Made by a program: the position numbers and the translations under genes | Shown: positions 46,901 to 56,242 of the stretch, in pieces | Layout: each line of letters opens with the position of its first letter | Numbering within the stretch: the first letter of the stretch is position 1 | The notes under the pieces: model-generated | Databases searched by the model: none | What the model was told of the DNA's origin: nothing | Seen by the model: the letters and a program-made list of their open reading frames with translations, nothing else | Assembly: GCA_004791255.1 (NCBI GenBank) | Contig: SRUQ01000001.1 | Span: forward strand, 310,001-374,000 | Length of the DNA stretch: 64,000 nucleotides | Direction of reading: 5' to 3' | DNA from: a bacterium M00.F.Ca.ET.205.01.1.1 | GTDB lineage: Bacteria > Pseudomonadota > Alphaproteobacteria > Rhizobiales > Rhizobiaceae

Positions 46901-47239
46901 TTGAGTTTTTCGGGACTGCTGCAGCTTGGCCTTTCAACCGTCATCTTCCTGCTGGCGGCGACGGCCGCGAAGCAATGGGGGCTGGCGCCAAGCCTGGGCA
47001 AGATCCTTTTGACGCTGGCGCTTTATTCGCTCGGCAATCTGATCATGCTCAGGCTGATCCGCGAGTTCGGCATGTCCGTGTCGTTCAGCCTGTCGGCGGT
47101 TATCCAGCTGGTGTCGGTCAATGTCGTGGCGCTGGCGTTCTTCGGCGAGCGCGTCAACGCGCTGCAGGCGGCCGGCATCGTGATGGCGGTCGGCGCCGTG
47201 GCGCTGATCACGCTCGGGCCCTATCTGCAAGGGCGATGA
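46901..47239 (+). CDS. Small DMT/SMR-like membrane transporter
   Basis: 112 residues with four transmembrane helices: LQLGLSTVIFLLAATAAKQWG, LGKILLTLALYSLGNLIML, SFSLSAVIQLVSVNVVALAFF and ALQAAGIVMAVGAVALITLG. The end GERVNALQAAGIVMAVGAVALI is typical of EamA/SMR proteins. The TTG at 46901 is preferred because an AAAGGGGGCGGG purine stretch lies just upstream; an ATG at 46868 is the alternative. It overlaps the PAP2 gene as ATGA. Substrate unknown. Confidence 0.75.
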   Translation: MSFSGLLQLGLSTVIFLLAATAAKQWGLAPSLGKILLTLALYSLGNLIMLRLIREFGMSVSFSLSAVIQLVSVNVVALAFFGERVNALQAAGIVMAVGAVALITLGPYLQGR

Positions 47240-47961
47240 TACCGACGCAAATGAAGAACACGGCGGACGCACTGCTCAACCGCATCGAATTCCCGGTGCT
47301 GCTGGCCGGCCTCATCCTTGCCGCCGGACTCTGGGGCTTCGTCGAACTGATGGAGCTGGCGCGGGCCGCAACGCCGCACGGCTTCGACACCGAGATCCTG
47401 CTTGCCTTCCGCCAGCCGGGCCAGCCCGACACGCCCATAGGCCCGCTCTGGCTGCAGGGCGCCATGCGCGACATCACCAGTCTGGGCAGTACCAGCGTGC
47501 TGCTGCTGATCACGGCGGCGACGATCGTCTACCTGCTGCTCCTCCGCAGGCCGGCAACCGCGCTGCTCATCTTCGTCGCGGTGGCGGGCGGCCAGTTGCT
47601 GTCGAGCCTCTTGAAGATGGGTGTCGACCGGCCGCGGCCCGATCTCGTCTCGCATCTCGTGAGTGAGACCACGCTGTCCTTTCCGAGCGGCCACGCCATG
47701 CTGTCGGCGATCACCTATCTCACTCTCGGGTCGCTGGCAGCGCGCTTTCTACCCGGCCGCACGACCAAGGCCTATGTGCTTTTCCTGGCCGTGCTGGCGA
47801 CGCTTCTGGTCGGCGTCAGCCGCGTCTATCTCGGTGTCCACTGGCCATCGGATGTGCTGGCCGGCTGGTGCGCCGGCTTCGCCTGGGCGATGCTATGCTG
47901 GTTGGTGGCGCGGCTTCTGCAGCGTCGCCAGGTGGTGAGCGACGACGCTGATGGCGCCTGA
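47236..47961 (+). CDS. PAP2-family membrane phosphatase
   Basis: 241 residues. The three PAP2 motifs are present: KMGVDRPRPD, FPSGHAM and SRVYLGVHWPSDVLAGW, with five to six membrane helices. Such enzymes dephosphorylate lipid phosphates or undecaprenyl diphosphate on the periplasmic side. It is coupled to the small DMT-like gene; the pair could move and then hydrolyse a lipid-linked substrate. Confidence 0.9.
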   Translation: MIPTQMKNTADALLNRIEFPVLLAGLILAAGLWGFVELMELARAATPHGFDTEILLAFRQPGQPDTPIGPLWLQGAMRDITSLGSTSVLLLITAATIVYLLLLRRPATALLIFVAVAGGQLLSSLLKMGVDRPRPDLVSHLVSETTLSFPSGHAMLSAITYLTLGSLAARFLPGRTTKAYVLFLAVLATLLVGVSRVYLGVHWPSDVLAGWCAGFAWAMLCWLVARLLQRRQVVSDDADGA

Positions 47962-48210
47962 TTGCGCCTCGGGCTTGCGCTCAGATCAATCTGTTGATCA
48001 TGTGGCCGCCACAGCCTGCCAGAGCCAGAGCCATCGACAGCAAACATGCCGAACTCATCAAGGCCTTGAAAATATTCAACCGCGTTGTCCCCTGCCCCAG
48101 ATGGACAACACCCTAGCCTGCAATCCACGGGAAGCATCGGAAAAAATGGACAATCGGGCGGCAACGCTTAGGTCTCAGGCATTCATATTGATGCTTGAAA
48201 CATCATGATA

Positions 48211-48225
48211 AAGGTATTATACCTT
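48211..48225. promoter_or_regulatory. Palindrome upstream of HTH gene
   Basis: AAGGTATTATACCTT is a perfect odd-centred palindrome 33 bp upstream of the HTH gene and close to a possible -10 region. Likely an autoregulatory site. The rest of the 47962-48257 gap shows no gene. Confidence 0.45.
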
Positions 48226-48257
48226 ATTCCTGCAGACTCAGACATGGGTTCCGGCCG

Positions 48258-48536
48258 ATGATCACTGCCGCGCAGATGCGTGCCGCACGGGCGTTGGCCG
48301 GCATCGACCAGAAGACGCTCGCCGAGCGCGCTGGCGTTTCGCTTCCAACCATCCAGCGCATGGAAGCAAGCGATGGCGTGGTCAGGGGCGTGGTCGACAC
48401 GCTGATGAAGGTCATCCAGGCCCTCGACGAGGCCGGGGTGGAACTGATTGGCGAGAACCAGGCCAGCGAGCGCGGCGGCAGGGGCGTGCGCCTCAGACCC
48501 GTCGTGTCGCCAGATCCAAAGGCTGAGCCGGCATAA
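48258..48536 (+). CDS. Small XRE-family helix-turn-helix regulator
   Basis: 92 residues. The helix-turn-helix is MRAARALAGIDQKTLAERAGVSLPTIQRMEAS, and the C-terminal part VVDTLMKVIQALDEAGVELIGENQ is typical of single-domain Xre-like regulators in rhizobia. The ATG at 48258 follows a CGGCCG context without a strong ribosome site. It lies 124 bp upstream of the SulP gene in the same direction and may regulate it. Confidence 0.88.
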   Translation: MITAAQMRAARALAGIDQKTLAERAGVSLPTIQRMEASDGVVRGVVDTLMKVIQALDEAGVELIGENQASERGGRGVRLRPVVSPDPKAEPA

Positions 48537-48660
48537 AGTCGCGACGGCGACCGCCGACAGTCCTGCCGACGATCCCGCCGCCTCAGTCTTTGTTTTGTGC
48601 ATGTCGTTGCCCCAAACCGCTACCCACCTTTGGGCGACGTGCATCGGCGGAAGGCAGCCC

Positions 48661-50358
48661 ATGGACCAAGCGCGTCAAACAGTGCAGCATTCGGCGCGGC
48701 CGACATTTTCCGAATTGTTCACGCCGAAGCTGGTGACGGTCTGGCGCGAGGGCTACACGCTTGAGCATTTCAAGGCCGATGCCATCGCCGGCCTGACCGT
48801 CGCCATCGTTGCGCTGCCGCTGTCGATGGCGATCGCCATTGCCTCGGGCGTGACGCCGGAGCGCGGCCTCTACACTTCCATTGTCGGCGGTTTCATCATT
48901 TCGGCGCTTGGGGGCAGCCGCTTCCAGATCGGCGGGCCGGCCGGCGCCTTCATCGTGCTGGTGGCGGCGACCGTCGCCCGTGTCGGCGTCGACGGGCTGC
49001 TGCTGGCGACGATGATGGCCGGCGTTTTCCTGCTCGCCATCGGCTATCTCCGGCTTGGCACCTACATCAAGTTCATCCCCTATCCGGTGACGGTCGGCTT
49101 CACCGCCGGCATCGCCGTCATCATCTTTTCAGGGCAGGTCGTCGAACTGTTCGGCCTGAAGCTTGCCGGCAAGGAACCGGGACCGCTGGTGCCGAAGCTG
49201 ATGGCGATCGGTCAGGCGGCCGGCACCATCAACCTCGCCGCGACTTTCGTCGCGATGCTGACCATCCTCACTATCGCCGGCCTCAAGCGCTGGCGGCCGA
49301 CATGGCCGGCAATGCTTATCGCGATCGGCCTGGCATCGCTGGTCGTGGCGCTGTTTTCGCTGCCGGCCGAGACGATCGGCACCCGCTTCGGCGGTATTCC
49401 GCGCAGCCTGCAAATGCCTGGCTTGCCGCCGGTCAGCCTGGACAGGCTGATCGACGTGCTGCCGGATGCCATTGCCTTTGCCCTGCTCGGCGCCATCGAA
49501 TCGCTGCTGTCGGCCGTGGTCGCCGACGGCATGACCGGGCGACGGCATCGTTCCAACTGCGAATTGGTGGCGCAAGGCTTCGCCAACATCGCCTCGGCTC
49601 TGTTCGGCGGCATCTGCGCCACCGGCACCATCGCCCGCACGGCGACCAATGTGCGGGCCGGGGCGCACGGACCGGTTTCGGGCATGGTCCACTCCGCCAT
49701 CCTGCTCGCGCTGATGCTGGTGGCCGCGCCGCTCGCCAGCTACATCCCGCTTGCCGCTCTTGCCGGCGTGCTGGCGGTGGTGTGCTGGAACATGTTCGAG
49801 AAGCAGGCTTTCGCCACGCTGCTGCGCACGTCGCGCGGCGACGCGCTGGTGCTGATGGCGACCTTCCTTCTCGTTATCTTCCGCGACCTCACCGAGGGCA
49901 TCGTCGTCGGTTTCGTGCTGGGGTCGGTCCTGTTCATCGACCGGATGGCCAAATCGATCGCGGTCGAGGCCGATCTGCCGCTGATCCAGGAGGACGTCGC
50001 CGACAGCACCAACGCCTATGATTCCAGCGAGGCGACCGACACCGACACCGTCGTCTACCGGATTTCAGGTGCGTTCTTCTTCGGCGCCGCCTCGACCGTC
50101 GGCACTGTGCTCGACCGGATCGCCGACCAGCGACGCAACTTCATCCTCGACTGTTCGGCGGTGCCGTTCTTCGATTCGACCGCGGCCAATGTCATCGAGG
50201 GCGCCGCGCACAAGGCCAGGCGCGCCGGCGTCCGCTTCATCATCGCCGGTGCCTCGCCGCAGATACGGCGCATGCTGATCAACCACGGGGTCAAACGGCC
50301 GCTGGTGGCCTACGCCGCCTCGATCCGCGACGCGCGGGCGCTGCTGAACGGGAAATGA
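48661..50358 (+). CDS. SulP-family anion transporter with STAS domain
   Basis: 565 residues. About ten to twelve membrane helices start DAIAGLTVAIVALPLSMAIAIASGVTPERGLYTSIVGG, with GGSRFQIGGPAGAFIVLV as the family signature. A cytoplasmic STAS domain follows (VVYRISGAFFFGAAS, LDCSAVPFFDSTAANVIEG). Substrates in the family include sulfate, bicarbonate and dicarboxylates; none can be fixed here. The ATG at 48661 has GGAAGG six bases upstream. Confidence 0.92.
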   Translation: MDQARQTVQHSARPTFSELFTPKLVTVWREGYTLEHFKADAIAGLTVAIVALPLSMAIAIASGVTPERGLYTSIVGGFIISALGGSRFQIGGPAGAFIVLVAATVARVGVDGLLLATMMAGVFLLAIGYLRLGTYIKFIPYPVTVGFTAGIAVIIFSGQVVELFGLKLAGKEPGPLVPKLMAIGQAAGTINLAATFVAMLTILTIAGLKRWRPTWPAMLIAIGLASLVVALFSLPAETIGTRFGGIPRSLQMPGLPPVSLDRLIDVLPDAIAFALLGAIESLLSAVVADGMTGRRHRSNCELVAQGFANIASALFGGICATGTIARTATNVRAGAHGPVSGMVHSAILLALMLVAAPLASYIPLAALAGVLAVVCWNMFEKQAFATLLRTSRGDALVLMATFLLVIFRDLTEGIVVGFVLGSVLFIDRMAKSIAVEADLPLIQEDVADSTNAYDSSEATDTDTVVYRISGAFFFGAASTVGTVLDRIADQRRNFILDCSAVPFFDSTAANVIEGAAHKARRAGVRFIIAGASPQIRRMLINHGVKRPLVAYAASIRDARALLNGK

Positions 50359-50419
50359 GAGGGAGTGGTTGCGGTCCTGCCTCTTTCAAAGGCGAGGAGG
50401 GGCGACCCGCGGCAGCCTC

Positions 50420-51046
50420 CTATCGGTTGAGCGATCTCGGCCCGCTGACGAACGGGCTGCCCCTGGCATAAAAGCGCAGCGGGCGATCCGCATCCTTCGA
50501 AATGCCGATCCTGGTGCCCTGCCCGATTTCGGCAGGTGCTTCGGCATCGCCAGCGAGCCCGGGGCCGTCGAGAGCGAGCCATAGCGGGCCTTCCCGGCAA
50601 AGATCGAGCCCGTCGAGCGAACGATCGATCCGCAATGCCATGGCAAGCCGTCCTGGTCCTCGGGCCAGGTCGCGCAAACGCTCGATGCCGCGATTCCGGC
50701 GCATGATGGCGATGCCTTCGAGCGGCTCGAGCGCCCTGATCAGCACAGCGGTTCCGACCCCTTGCATCTCGCTCGAAACGTTCAGCATGTAGGAGACGCC
50801 GTAGGCGAGATAGACATAGGCGTGCCCGGCTTCGAGAAACAGCGAACGGTTGCGCGCCGTCATCCCCCGGTAGCCGTGCCCGGCGGCATCGCCGACGACA
50901 TAGGCCTCGGTCTCGACGACACGGCCGCTGATCCTGCCTTCCGGCAATTCCCGCACCACCACCTTGCCGATGAGATAGCGGGCGAGAGCGGCCGTATCGT
51001 TCGGCAGTTCCGAACGCGCAAGCGGATGGCGGGCGATCATGGTCAT
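50420..51046 (-). CDS. 3-methyladenine DNA glycosylase (AAG/MPG type)
   Basis: 208 residues. ARYLIGKVVVRELPEGRISGRVVETEAYV and GHGYRGMTARNRSLFLEAGHAYVYLAYGVSYMLNV are the AAG family core, with the catalytic Glu in VVETEAY. It removes alkylated purines such as 3-methyladenine from DNA. Two ATGs at 51046 and 51040 are possible starts. It is close behind the LysR gene on the same strand (14 bp), perhaps by chance of packing. Confidence 0.92.
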   Translation of the reverse strand: MTMIARHPLARSELPNDTAALARYLIGKVVVRELPEGRISGRVVETEAYVVGDAAGHGYRGMTARNRSLFLEAGHAYVYLAYGVSYMLNVSSEMQGVGTAVLIRALEPLEGIAIMRRNRGIERLRDLARGPGRLAMALRIDRSLDGLDLCREGPLWLALDGPGLAGDAEAPAEIGQGTRIGISKDADRPLRFYARGSPFVSGPRSLNR

Positions 51047-51059
51047 GGCCAGCAGCCGA

Positions 51060-51965
51060 TCAATCGGTCGAGGCGTCTGCGTGGCGCAGCGCATTGACGA
51101 CGACCGCGAAAGCCGGCGAATTCTGCCGCCGGGTCGGATAATAGAGGTAGTAGCCCGAGAAGATCGGGCACCACTCGTCGAGGATCCGCACCAGCCGTCC
51201 CGACCCGACCTCGTCGGCCACCAGGTTTTCCGGCACGTAGCCGATCCCCAGTCCGCTCACGGCGGCGTCGATCATGGTGATCGTCGAATTGAACGTCAGC
51301 TGTCCGTCGACGCGCACCCGCAACTCCCGCCCATCCCGGGCGAATTCCCAGGCGTAGAGACCCCCCGAGCGTGACTGGCGGTGGTTGATGCAATTGTGCT
51401 GGACGAGATCCTGGGGGGTGCCAGGCGTTGGATGGTCCGCCAGGTATTCAGGGGACGCGACCACGACAAGGCGCCAGTCGGGGCCGATGCGAACGGCGAT
51501 CATGTCCTTGTCGACGCTCTCCCCCAATCGGACGCCGGCGTCGAACCGCTCCTCGACAATGTTGCGAAAGCCATTGTCGACATTCAGTTCGACATGAATG
51601 TCCGGATAGGCCTGCAGCACCGGCTTGAGCTTTGGCCAGACGATCCAGTCCAGCGCGTGATCGGAGAGCGTGATCCGCACCGTGCCCGAAGGCTTGTCGC
51701 GGAACGCCATCAGCGCGTCGATATCGCTCTCGATATCCTGGATGCGCGGCGCCAATGCACGCAGGAGGCGGTCTCCAGCCTCCGTCGGCGAGACATGGCG
51801 CGTGGTTCGGGTCAGCAGCCGCAGGCCGAGCCGCGCCTCAAGCTGCTTGATGGTGTGGCTGAGCGTCGACTGCGACGTTCCCAGCTTGGCGGCGGCCTTC
51901 GTGAAGCTGCGCTCCTCGGCCACGGCCAGGAACCAAAGCATGTCGTTCAGGTCGTCGCGGTTCAT
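51060..51965 (-). CDS. LysR-family transcriptional regulator
   Basis: 301 residues. The N-terminal winged helix reads FLAVAEERSFTKAAAKLGTSQSTLSHTIKQLEARLGLRLLTRTTRHVSPTEAG, followed by a periplasmic-binding-like effector domain. It is divergent from an MFS transporter and an alcohol dehydrogenase gene, the usual LysR layout, so control of that pair by an unknown small molecule is likely. Confidence 0.92.
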   Translation of the reverse strand: MNRDDLNDMLWFLAVAEERSFTKAAAKLGTSQSTLSHTIKQLEARLGLRLLTRTTRHVSPTEAGDRLLRALAPRIQDIESDIDALMAFRDKPSGTVRITLSDHALDWIVWPKLKPVLQAYPDIHVELNVDNGFRNIVEERFDAGVRLGESVDKDMIAVRIGPDWRLVVVASPEYLADHPTPGTPQDLVQHNCINHRQSRSGGLYAWEFARDGRELRVRVDGQLTFNSTITMIDAAVSGLGIGYVPENLVADEVGSGRLVRILDEWCPIFSGYYLYYPTRRQNSPAFAVVVNALRHADASTD

Positions 51966-52095
51966 AACCCTATCCCGTCATTCATATCGAGAATGGATAA
52001 GTCCATGCGAATTGCAACGACTAATCGGGGCAGTCCCGACGGTCTATATGGAGGCCAACGACATCGTTGGAGAGCCCATCGGCGGGCCAAAGCGC

Positions 52096-53301
52096 ATGGA
52101 AACCACCTACGACAGCCAATTGGTCGAAGCGCCAAGTGCCTGGGGCGCGGTGGCTTGCCTGTCCCTGCTCACCTTCGTTCTGGTGGCGTCGGAGTTCATG
52201 CCGGTCAGCCTGCTCACGCCTGTTGCACATGAACTGGCCATCACTGAGGGGCAGGCCGGTCAGGCTATCTCCGTCTCGGGCTTCTTCGCGGTCGTCACCA
52301 GCCTGTTCGGCAACGCACTGCTTTCCAAGCTCGACCGGCGGAGAGTCGTCCTCGTCTACACGGCCATCCTTGTGGTCTCCGGCTTGGCGATCACCTTTGC
52401 GCCGAATTATCTGGTGTTCATGCTTGGCCGGGCCCTGATCGGCGTGTCGATCGGCGGCTTCTGGTCACTGTCCACCGCCATTCTGGCGCGCATCGTCTCG
52501 CGCGACGACCTGCCCAAGGCGATCGCGATGCTGCAGGGCGGGACGGCGTTCGCCTCGGTCATCGCGGCGCCGCTCGGAAGCTTTCTCGGCGGCCTGATCG
52601 GATGGCGCGGTGCCTTCTTCATCGTGGTGCCGATCGGGCTCGCCGCGATCGTCTGGCAGCTCGCCGTCCTTCCCAGGATGCCCTCCGAAGAGCCTGTCTC
52701 GGTCGGCCGCATGGTCGGCCTGCTCGGCAACCGCACCTTCGCCATTGGCATGGCGGCCACCACGCTCGCCTTCATGGGACAGTTCTCGCTCTCCACCTAC
52801 CTGCGTCCATTCCTCGAAGGCATCACCGGGCTCGACGTCAACATATTATCGATGGTCCTGCTCGGGCTCGGGCTTGCGGGCCTCCTCGGCGCTTCGTTCG
52901 TCGGCTTCATTCTTCGCTCGCACCTGGGTGCCGTGCTGGTGGCTCTGCCGGCGGCGCTGGCAATCATCGCGCTGCTGTTGATCGCGCTTGGCTCCTTCGC
53001 CGTCGCGACGGCGGTTCTGCTGTTCCTGTGGGGATTGTTCACCACGCCCATACCGGTGGCCTGGAACACGTGGATGGCCAAGGTGATCCCGAACGATCTC
53101 GAGGCGGGCGGAGGCTTGCAGGTCGCGCTCATCCAGTTCGCCATCACCTTCGGCGCGTTCGCAGGCGGGTTGCTGTTCGACAGCGCCGGCTGGTGGAGCC
53201 CGTTCGCTCTGGGCGCCTTGCTTCTGCTTGGCTCGACGCTCCTTTCCATCGCCGCGGCGACCTCGACACGCGCGAGCCACCGGCCGCAATACAGCAACTG
53301 A
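52096..53301 (+). CDS. MFS transporter (AraJ/YdhP-like drug or sugar efflux)
   Basis: 401 residues with twelve hydrophobic segments. ALIGVSIGGFWSLSTAILARIV is the motif C-like region and LDRRRVVLVYTAIL the loop 2-3 motif A. It belongs to the DHA1 efflux group. ATGs at 52048 and 52096 are possible; neither has a strong ribosome site, and 52096 gives the more usual distance to the first helix. It is 14 bp upstream of the dehydrogenase gene and divergent from the LysR gene. Confidence 0.88.
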   Translation: METTYDSQLVEAPSAWGAVACLSLLTFVLVASEFMPVSLLTPVAHELAITEGQAGQAISVSGFFAVVTSLFGNALLSKLDRRRVVLVYTAILVVSGLAITFAPNYLVFMLGRALIGVSIGGFWSLSTAILARIVSRDDLPKAIAMLQGGTAFASVIAAPLGSFLGGLIGWRGAFFIVVPIGLAAIVWQLAVLPRMPSEEPVSVGRMVGLLGNRTFAIGMAATTLAFMGQFSLSTYLRPFLEGITGLDVNILSMVLLGLGLAGLLGASFVGFILRSHLGAVLVALPAALAIIALLLIALGSFAVATAVLLFLWGLFTTPIPVAWNTWMAKVIPNDLEAGGGLQVALIQFAITFGAFAGGLLFDSAGWWSPFALGALLLLGSTLLSIAAATSTRASHRPQYSN

Positions 53302-53315
53302 CAGGAGATACTGCC

Positions 53316-54332
53316 ATGCGAGGCACCGTTCTATACAGCCCCGGTAACATCCGCTGCGAGGATGTAGCGGACCCCAGGATTCTGCAGGCCACCGATGCGA
53401 TCGTGCGGCTGTCGGCGACCTGCGTCTGCGGATCGGACCTCTGGCCCTATCGGGGGGCGCAGCCGATAACTGAGCCCACCCATATGGGCCACGAATATTG
53501 CGGTATCGTCGAGGAGGTCGGCAGCGAGGTCCGCGCGATCCGCCCCGGCCAGTTCGTGGTCGGGTCGTTCGCAACCTCCGACAACACCTGCCCCAACTGC
53601 CGCAACGGCTACCAGTCATCCTGCCAGCACCGCACCTTCATGACCGGCGCACAGGCGCCGTTCCTGCGCGTGCCGCTGGCCGACGGCACGCTGGTGGCGC
53701 TGTCCGACCAGCCCTCGGCCGACATGATTCCGAGCCTGCTCGCCACGTCCGACGTGCTGGGCACCGGCTGGTTTGCCGCCGACGCGGCGAATGTAAAGGC
53801 CGGCTCGACGGTCGCGGTGGTCGGGGACGGGGCCGTCGGCCTGCTCGCCGCGCTTTCGGCCAGGCAGATGGGCGCCGAACGCATCATCGTCATGAGCCGG
53901 CACGAGTCGCGTCAGAAGCTCGCGCTGGAATTCGGCGCCACCGACATCGTCAGCGAACGCGGCGAGGAAGGTGTCGCCCGCATCCTCGAAATGACCAGGG
54001 GTATCGGCGCGGACTCGGTGCTGGAATGCGTCGGCACGCAGGAATCGATGAAGCAAGCCATCGGCTCGACCCGCAGGGGCGGCTATGTCTCCTATGTCGG
54101 CGTCCCCCACCAGGTGCAATTGGATGGGCAACAGCTGTTCTTCGCGCATGTGCACCTGCATGGCGGCCCCGCACCGGTGCGCCGCTACCTGCCCGAGCTG
54201 ATCGGCCTGGTGACCGAGGGCAAGATCAACCCGGGCAAGGTGTTCGACCTGGTCCTCCCGCTCGAACAGGTGGCGGAAGGCTACAAGGCCATGGACGAGC
54301 GGCGTGCCATCAAGACGCTGCTGCAGGTATGA
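53316..54332 (+). CDS. Zinc-dependent alcohol dehydrogenase-like oxidoreductase
   Basis: 338 residues of the MDR family. Catalytic-zinc residues lie in CVCGSDLWPYRG and MGHEYCGIVEEVG. The structural-zinc lobe keeps three cysteines (CPNCRNGYQSSC). The NAD(P) site is VAVVGDGAVGLLAALSARQMGA. An AGGAGAT ribosome site precedes the ATG at 53316. Together with the MFS gene and the divergent LysR regulator it forms a small inducible module, perhaps for detoxifying an aldehyde or alcohol. Confidence 0.92.
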   Translation: MRGTVLYSPGNIRCEDVADPRILQATDAIVRLSATCVCGSDLWPYRGAQPITEPTHMGHEYCGIVEEVGSEVRAIRPGQFVVGSFATSDNTCPNCRNGYQSSCQHRTFMTGAQAPFLRVPLADGTLVALSDQPSADMIPSLLATSDVLGTGWFAADAANVKAGSTVAVVGDGAVGLLAALSARQMGAERIIVMSRHESRQKLALEFGATDIVSERGEEGVARILEMTRGIGADSVLECVGTQESMKQAIGSTRRGGYVSYVGVPHQVQLDGQQLFFAHVHLHGGPAPVRRYLPELIGLVTEGKINPGKVFDLVLPLEQVAEGYKAMDERRAIKTLLQV

Positions 54333-54339
54333 CCGTTGC

Positions 54340-55200
54340 TCAATCGAGCTTCAGCGCCGCCACTTCGCCCTCGTTCATCAGCGGGACGTAGAGGGTGGAC
54401 TTGCCGTCGGTGCCGATGTCGGCGCTGCCCGGCTTGAAATGGGCGATCGCCCGCGGCGCACCGCCTGGCTGATAGCTGTAGAGCGTGCCGGTCATGTAGG
54501 CGGTGGCAAAAATATCGTCGCCGATGGCGACGATGCCGTCGAGATCGGCGAACTTCTGGGCACCGGGCAATGGGGTGACCGCCTTGCTGGCGAGGTCGAC
54601 CGCCAGCAGTCCGCCCGGTTCGGCTGTCCTGAAATCCGGCTTGATGCCCTTGCCCCAGGAGGCGACGATCAGGCGGTTGCCGTCGGCGAAGATGCCGTTG
54701 GGCGAGGCCAGAGCCGCGTCCTTGGCGAACAGTTCAGCCTTGTCGCCGTCGACGCGGTAGATCGCGTCGGCCAGCATGTCGGTGACATAGACGTTGCCCG
54801 AGGCGTCCGATGTCATGTCGTTGAGGAAGACGGCGTTCGGCACCACGATGCTGGCGACCAGCTTGCCGGTTGCCAGATCGACGACGCGGACCTTGGTGAT
54901 ATCGGCGGCGTAGAGCTTGCCGCCCGATATCGCCATGCCCTTGGGCGCATCCATGCCGTCGGTCCAGTGCCGGGCGATCACCTTGCCGTCGGGCGACAGC
55001 AGCGACAGATAGCCGTTGCCGTCGGCCTCGCCGGGATTGCCTGCGATGTTGGAGACGACGATGCGGTTGTTGGCGGCATCGAAGAGCGCCGATTCCGGCT
55101 GATCGAAGCCGGCGGCGCGCCAGAGTTCGCCCGCCTGGACGGCAGGGGCTGCTGAAAAGGCGACGGCTGCGGCAAAGGCCGCGGTGATGAAGCTGTTCAT
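54340..55200 (-). CDS. Periplasmic SMP-30/gluconolactonase-like beta-propeller
   Basis: 286 residues. A signal peptide (ITAAFAAAVAFSAAPAVQAGE) indicates export. Repeating motifs such as NRIVVSNIAGNPGEADGNGYLS, LNDMTSDASGNVYVTDM and SPNGIFADGNRLIVASWGKG are characteristic of six-bladed propellers of the SMP-30/LRE group. Catalytic metal ligands (Glu, Asn, Asp) appear only in part, so enzymatic activity is uncertain. The gene is divergent from an XRE regulator with shared palindromic sites between them. Confidence 0.85.
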   Translation of the reverse strand: MNSFITAAFAAAVAFSAAPAVQAGELWRAAGFDQPESALFDAANNRIVVSNIAGNPGEADGNGYLSLLSPDGKVIARHWTDGMDAPKGMAISGGKLYAADITKVRVVDLATGKLVASIVVPNAVFLNDMTSDASGNVYVTDMLADAIYRVDGDKAELFAKDAALASPNGIFADGNRLIVASWGKGIKPDFRTAEPGGLLAVDLASKAVTPLPGAQKFADLDGIVAIGDDIFATAYMTGTLYSYQPGGAPRAIAHFKPGSADIGTDGKSTLYVPLMNEGEVAALKLD

Positions 55201-55238
55201 GACTGGTCTCTCCTGTGGCGATGGCGGAGAGCTAGGAT

Positions 55239-55288
55239 TTTCGATACTTCTCGGGAAGGCCTCTTCCCGCTAGTATCGAAAGTCGATA
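55239..55288. promoter_or_regulatory. Divergent operator region with three ATCGA-type half sites
   Basis: TTTCGATACT (55239-55248) and AGTATCGAAA (55272-55281) are exact inverted repeats. A second palindrome TATCGA-AAG-TCGATA covers 55274-55288. Between them CGGGAAG/CTTCCCG forms a small hairpin. It fits control of both divergent genes by the adjacent XRE protein. Confidence 0.6.
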
Positions 55289-55315
55289 CGAAATCGCCCG
55301 AACGAGGTGCATTCC

Positions 55316-56116
55316 ATGAACGGTCCGATCTTCGAGGCACTGAAACGGACGCTGAAGGCAAAGGGACTGACCTATCGCTTGCTGGCCGAGCGCATGGGGG
55401 TTTCCGAGCCGACGGTGAAGCGCATCTTCCATGAGCGCAACTGCAAGCTCGACCGGCTGGTCGAAATCTGCGCCGCCGCCGAGGTGGAGCTGGAGAACGT
55501 GCTCGGCGCCATGAACCGCGGGCCGGGGCCGGTCAACCATATCGCGCCCGAGATCGAGCGCAGGCTCGCCGGCCGGCCGGCGCTGCTGTTCATCTTCGTC
55601 ATGCTGTCGGAAAAATTCACGCCGCAAGGCATTATGCGCTCGCAAGGCCTGAGCGAGGCCTCGATGTTTCTGTATCTGCGCGACCTCGAGGAGCTTGGCC
55701 TGATCGCGCTCGGGCGTGGCCTTTCGGCAAGATTGCTGATCGAGACGCCGATCCAGTGGAATTTCGAGGGGCCGCTCAGGCCGCTGTTCGAGATGACCAA
55801 CAAGAATTTCATCGGCTGGGCCATCACACATATCGAGAAGGAAGCGACATTCGTCAGCTTCTCCAGGCGGATGCGGCCGGAGACGGCGCAGATGGTGCGG
55901 CGGGAGGCGGAGGAACTGGCGGAACGCGCAAAGCTTCTTGCCCATCACGACCAGCACACGACGCCGGAGGACGCGCTGATCGGCTACAAATGGACGTTTG
56001 CCTTTGGGGCGACGCCGTTTGAGGCAATCATGCCGATCGGCCCGCACCCGCGCGATGCCGGAGCGGCCGACCGGCGCGCCGCTCCTGCAAAGGGACGTCG
56101 TCCCTTGCCGGCCTGA
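55316..56116 (+). CDS. XRE-family regulator with extended C-terminal domain
   Basis: 266 residues. The N-terminal helix-turn-helix reads LTYRLLAERMGVSEPTVKRIFHERNCKLDRLVEICAA. A C-terminal domain of about 190 residues follows (LFIFVMLSEKFTPQGIMRSQGL ... LRDLEELGLIALGRG), perhaps a second winged helix or an effector domain. A GTG at 55307 is open in frame, but the GAGG eight bases before the ATG at 55316 favours that start. It is divergent from the beta-propeller gene. Confidence 0.85.
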   Translation: MNGPIFEALKRTLKAKGLTYRLLAERMGVSEPTVKRIFHERNCKLDRLVEICAAAEVELENVLGAMNRGPGPVNHIAPEIERRLAGRPALLFIFVMLSEKFTPQGIMRSQGLSEASMFLYLRDLEELGLIALGRGLSARLLIETPIQWNFEGPLRPLFEMTNKNFIGWAITHIEKEATFVSFSRRMRPETAQMVRREAEELAERAKLLAHHDQHTTPEDALIGYKWTFAFGATPFEAIMPIGPHPRDAGAADRRAAPAKGRRPLPA

Positions 56117-56242
56117 CACGGCCAAATCATCCCGAGCAGGATTGCACCTAGCGGCTGAGCTTGTCGGGCACCACTCCAACGGCGCTGAGTCGTGATAGAG
56201 TTCGTGCGCTGATTTGCCAGATTGTAGAGGCGGGTTTGCCGA

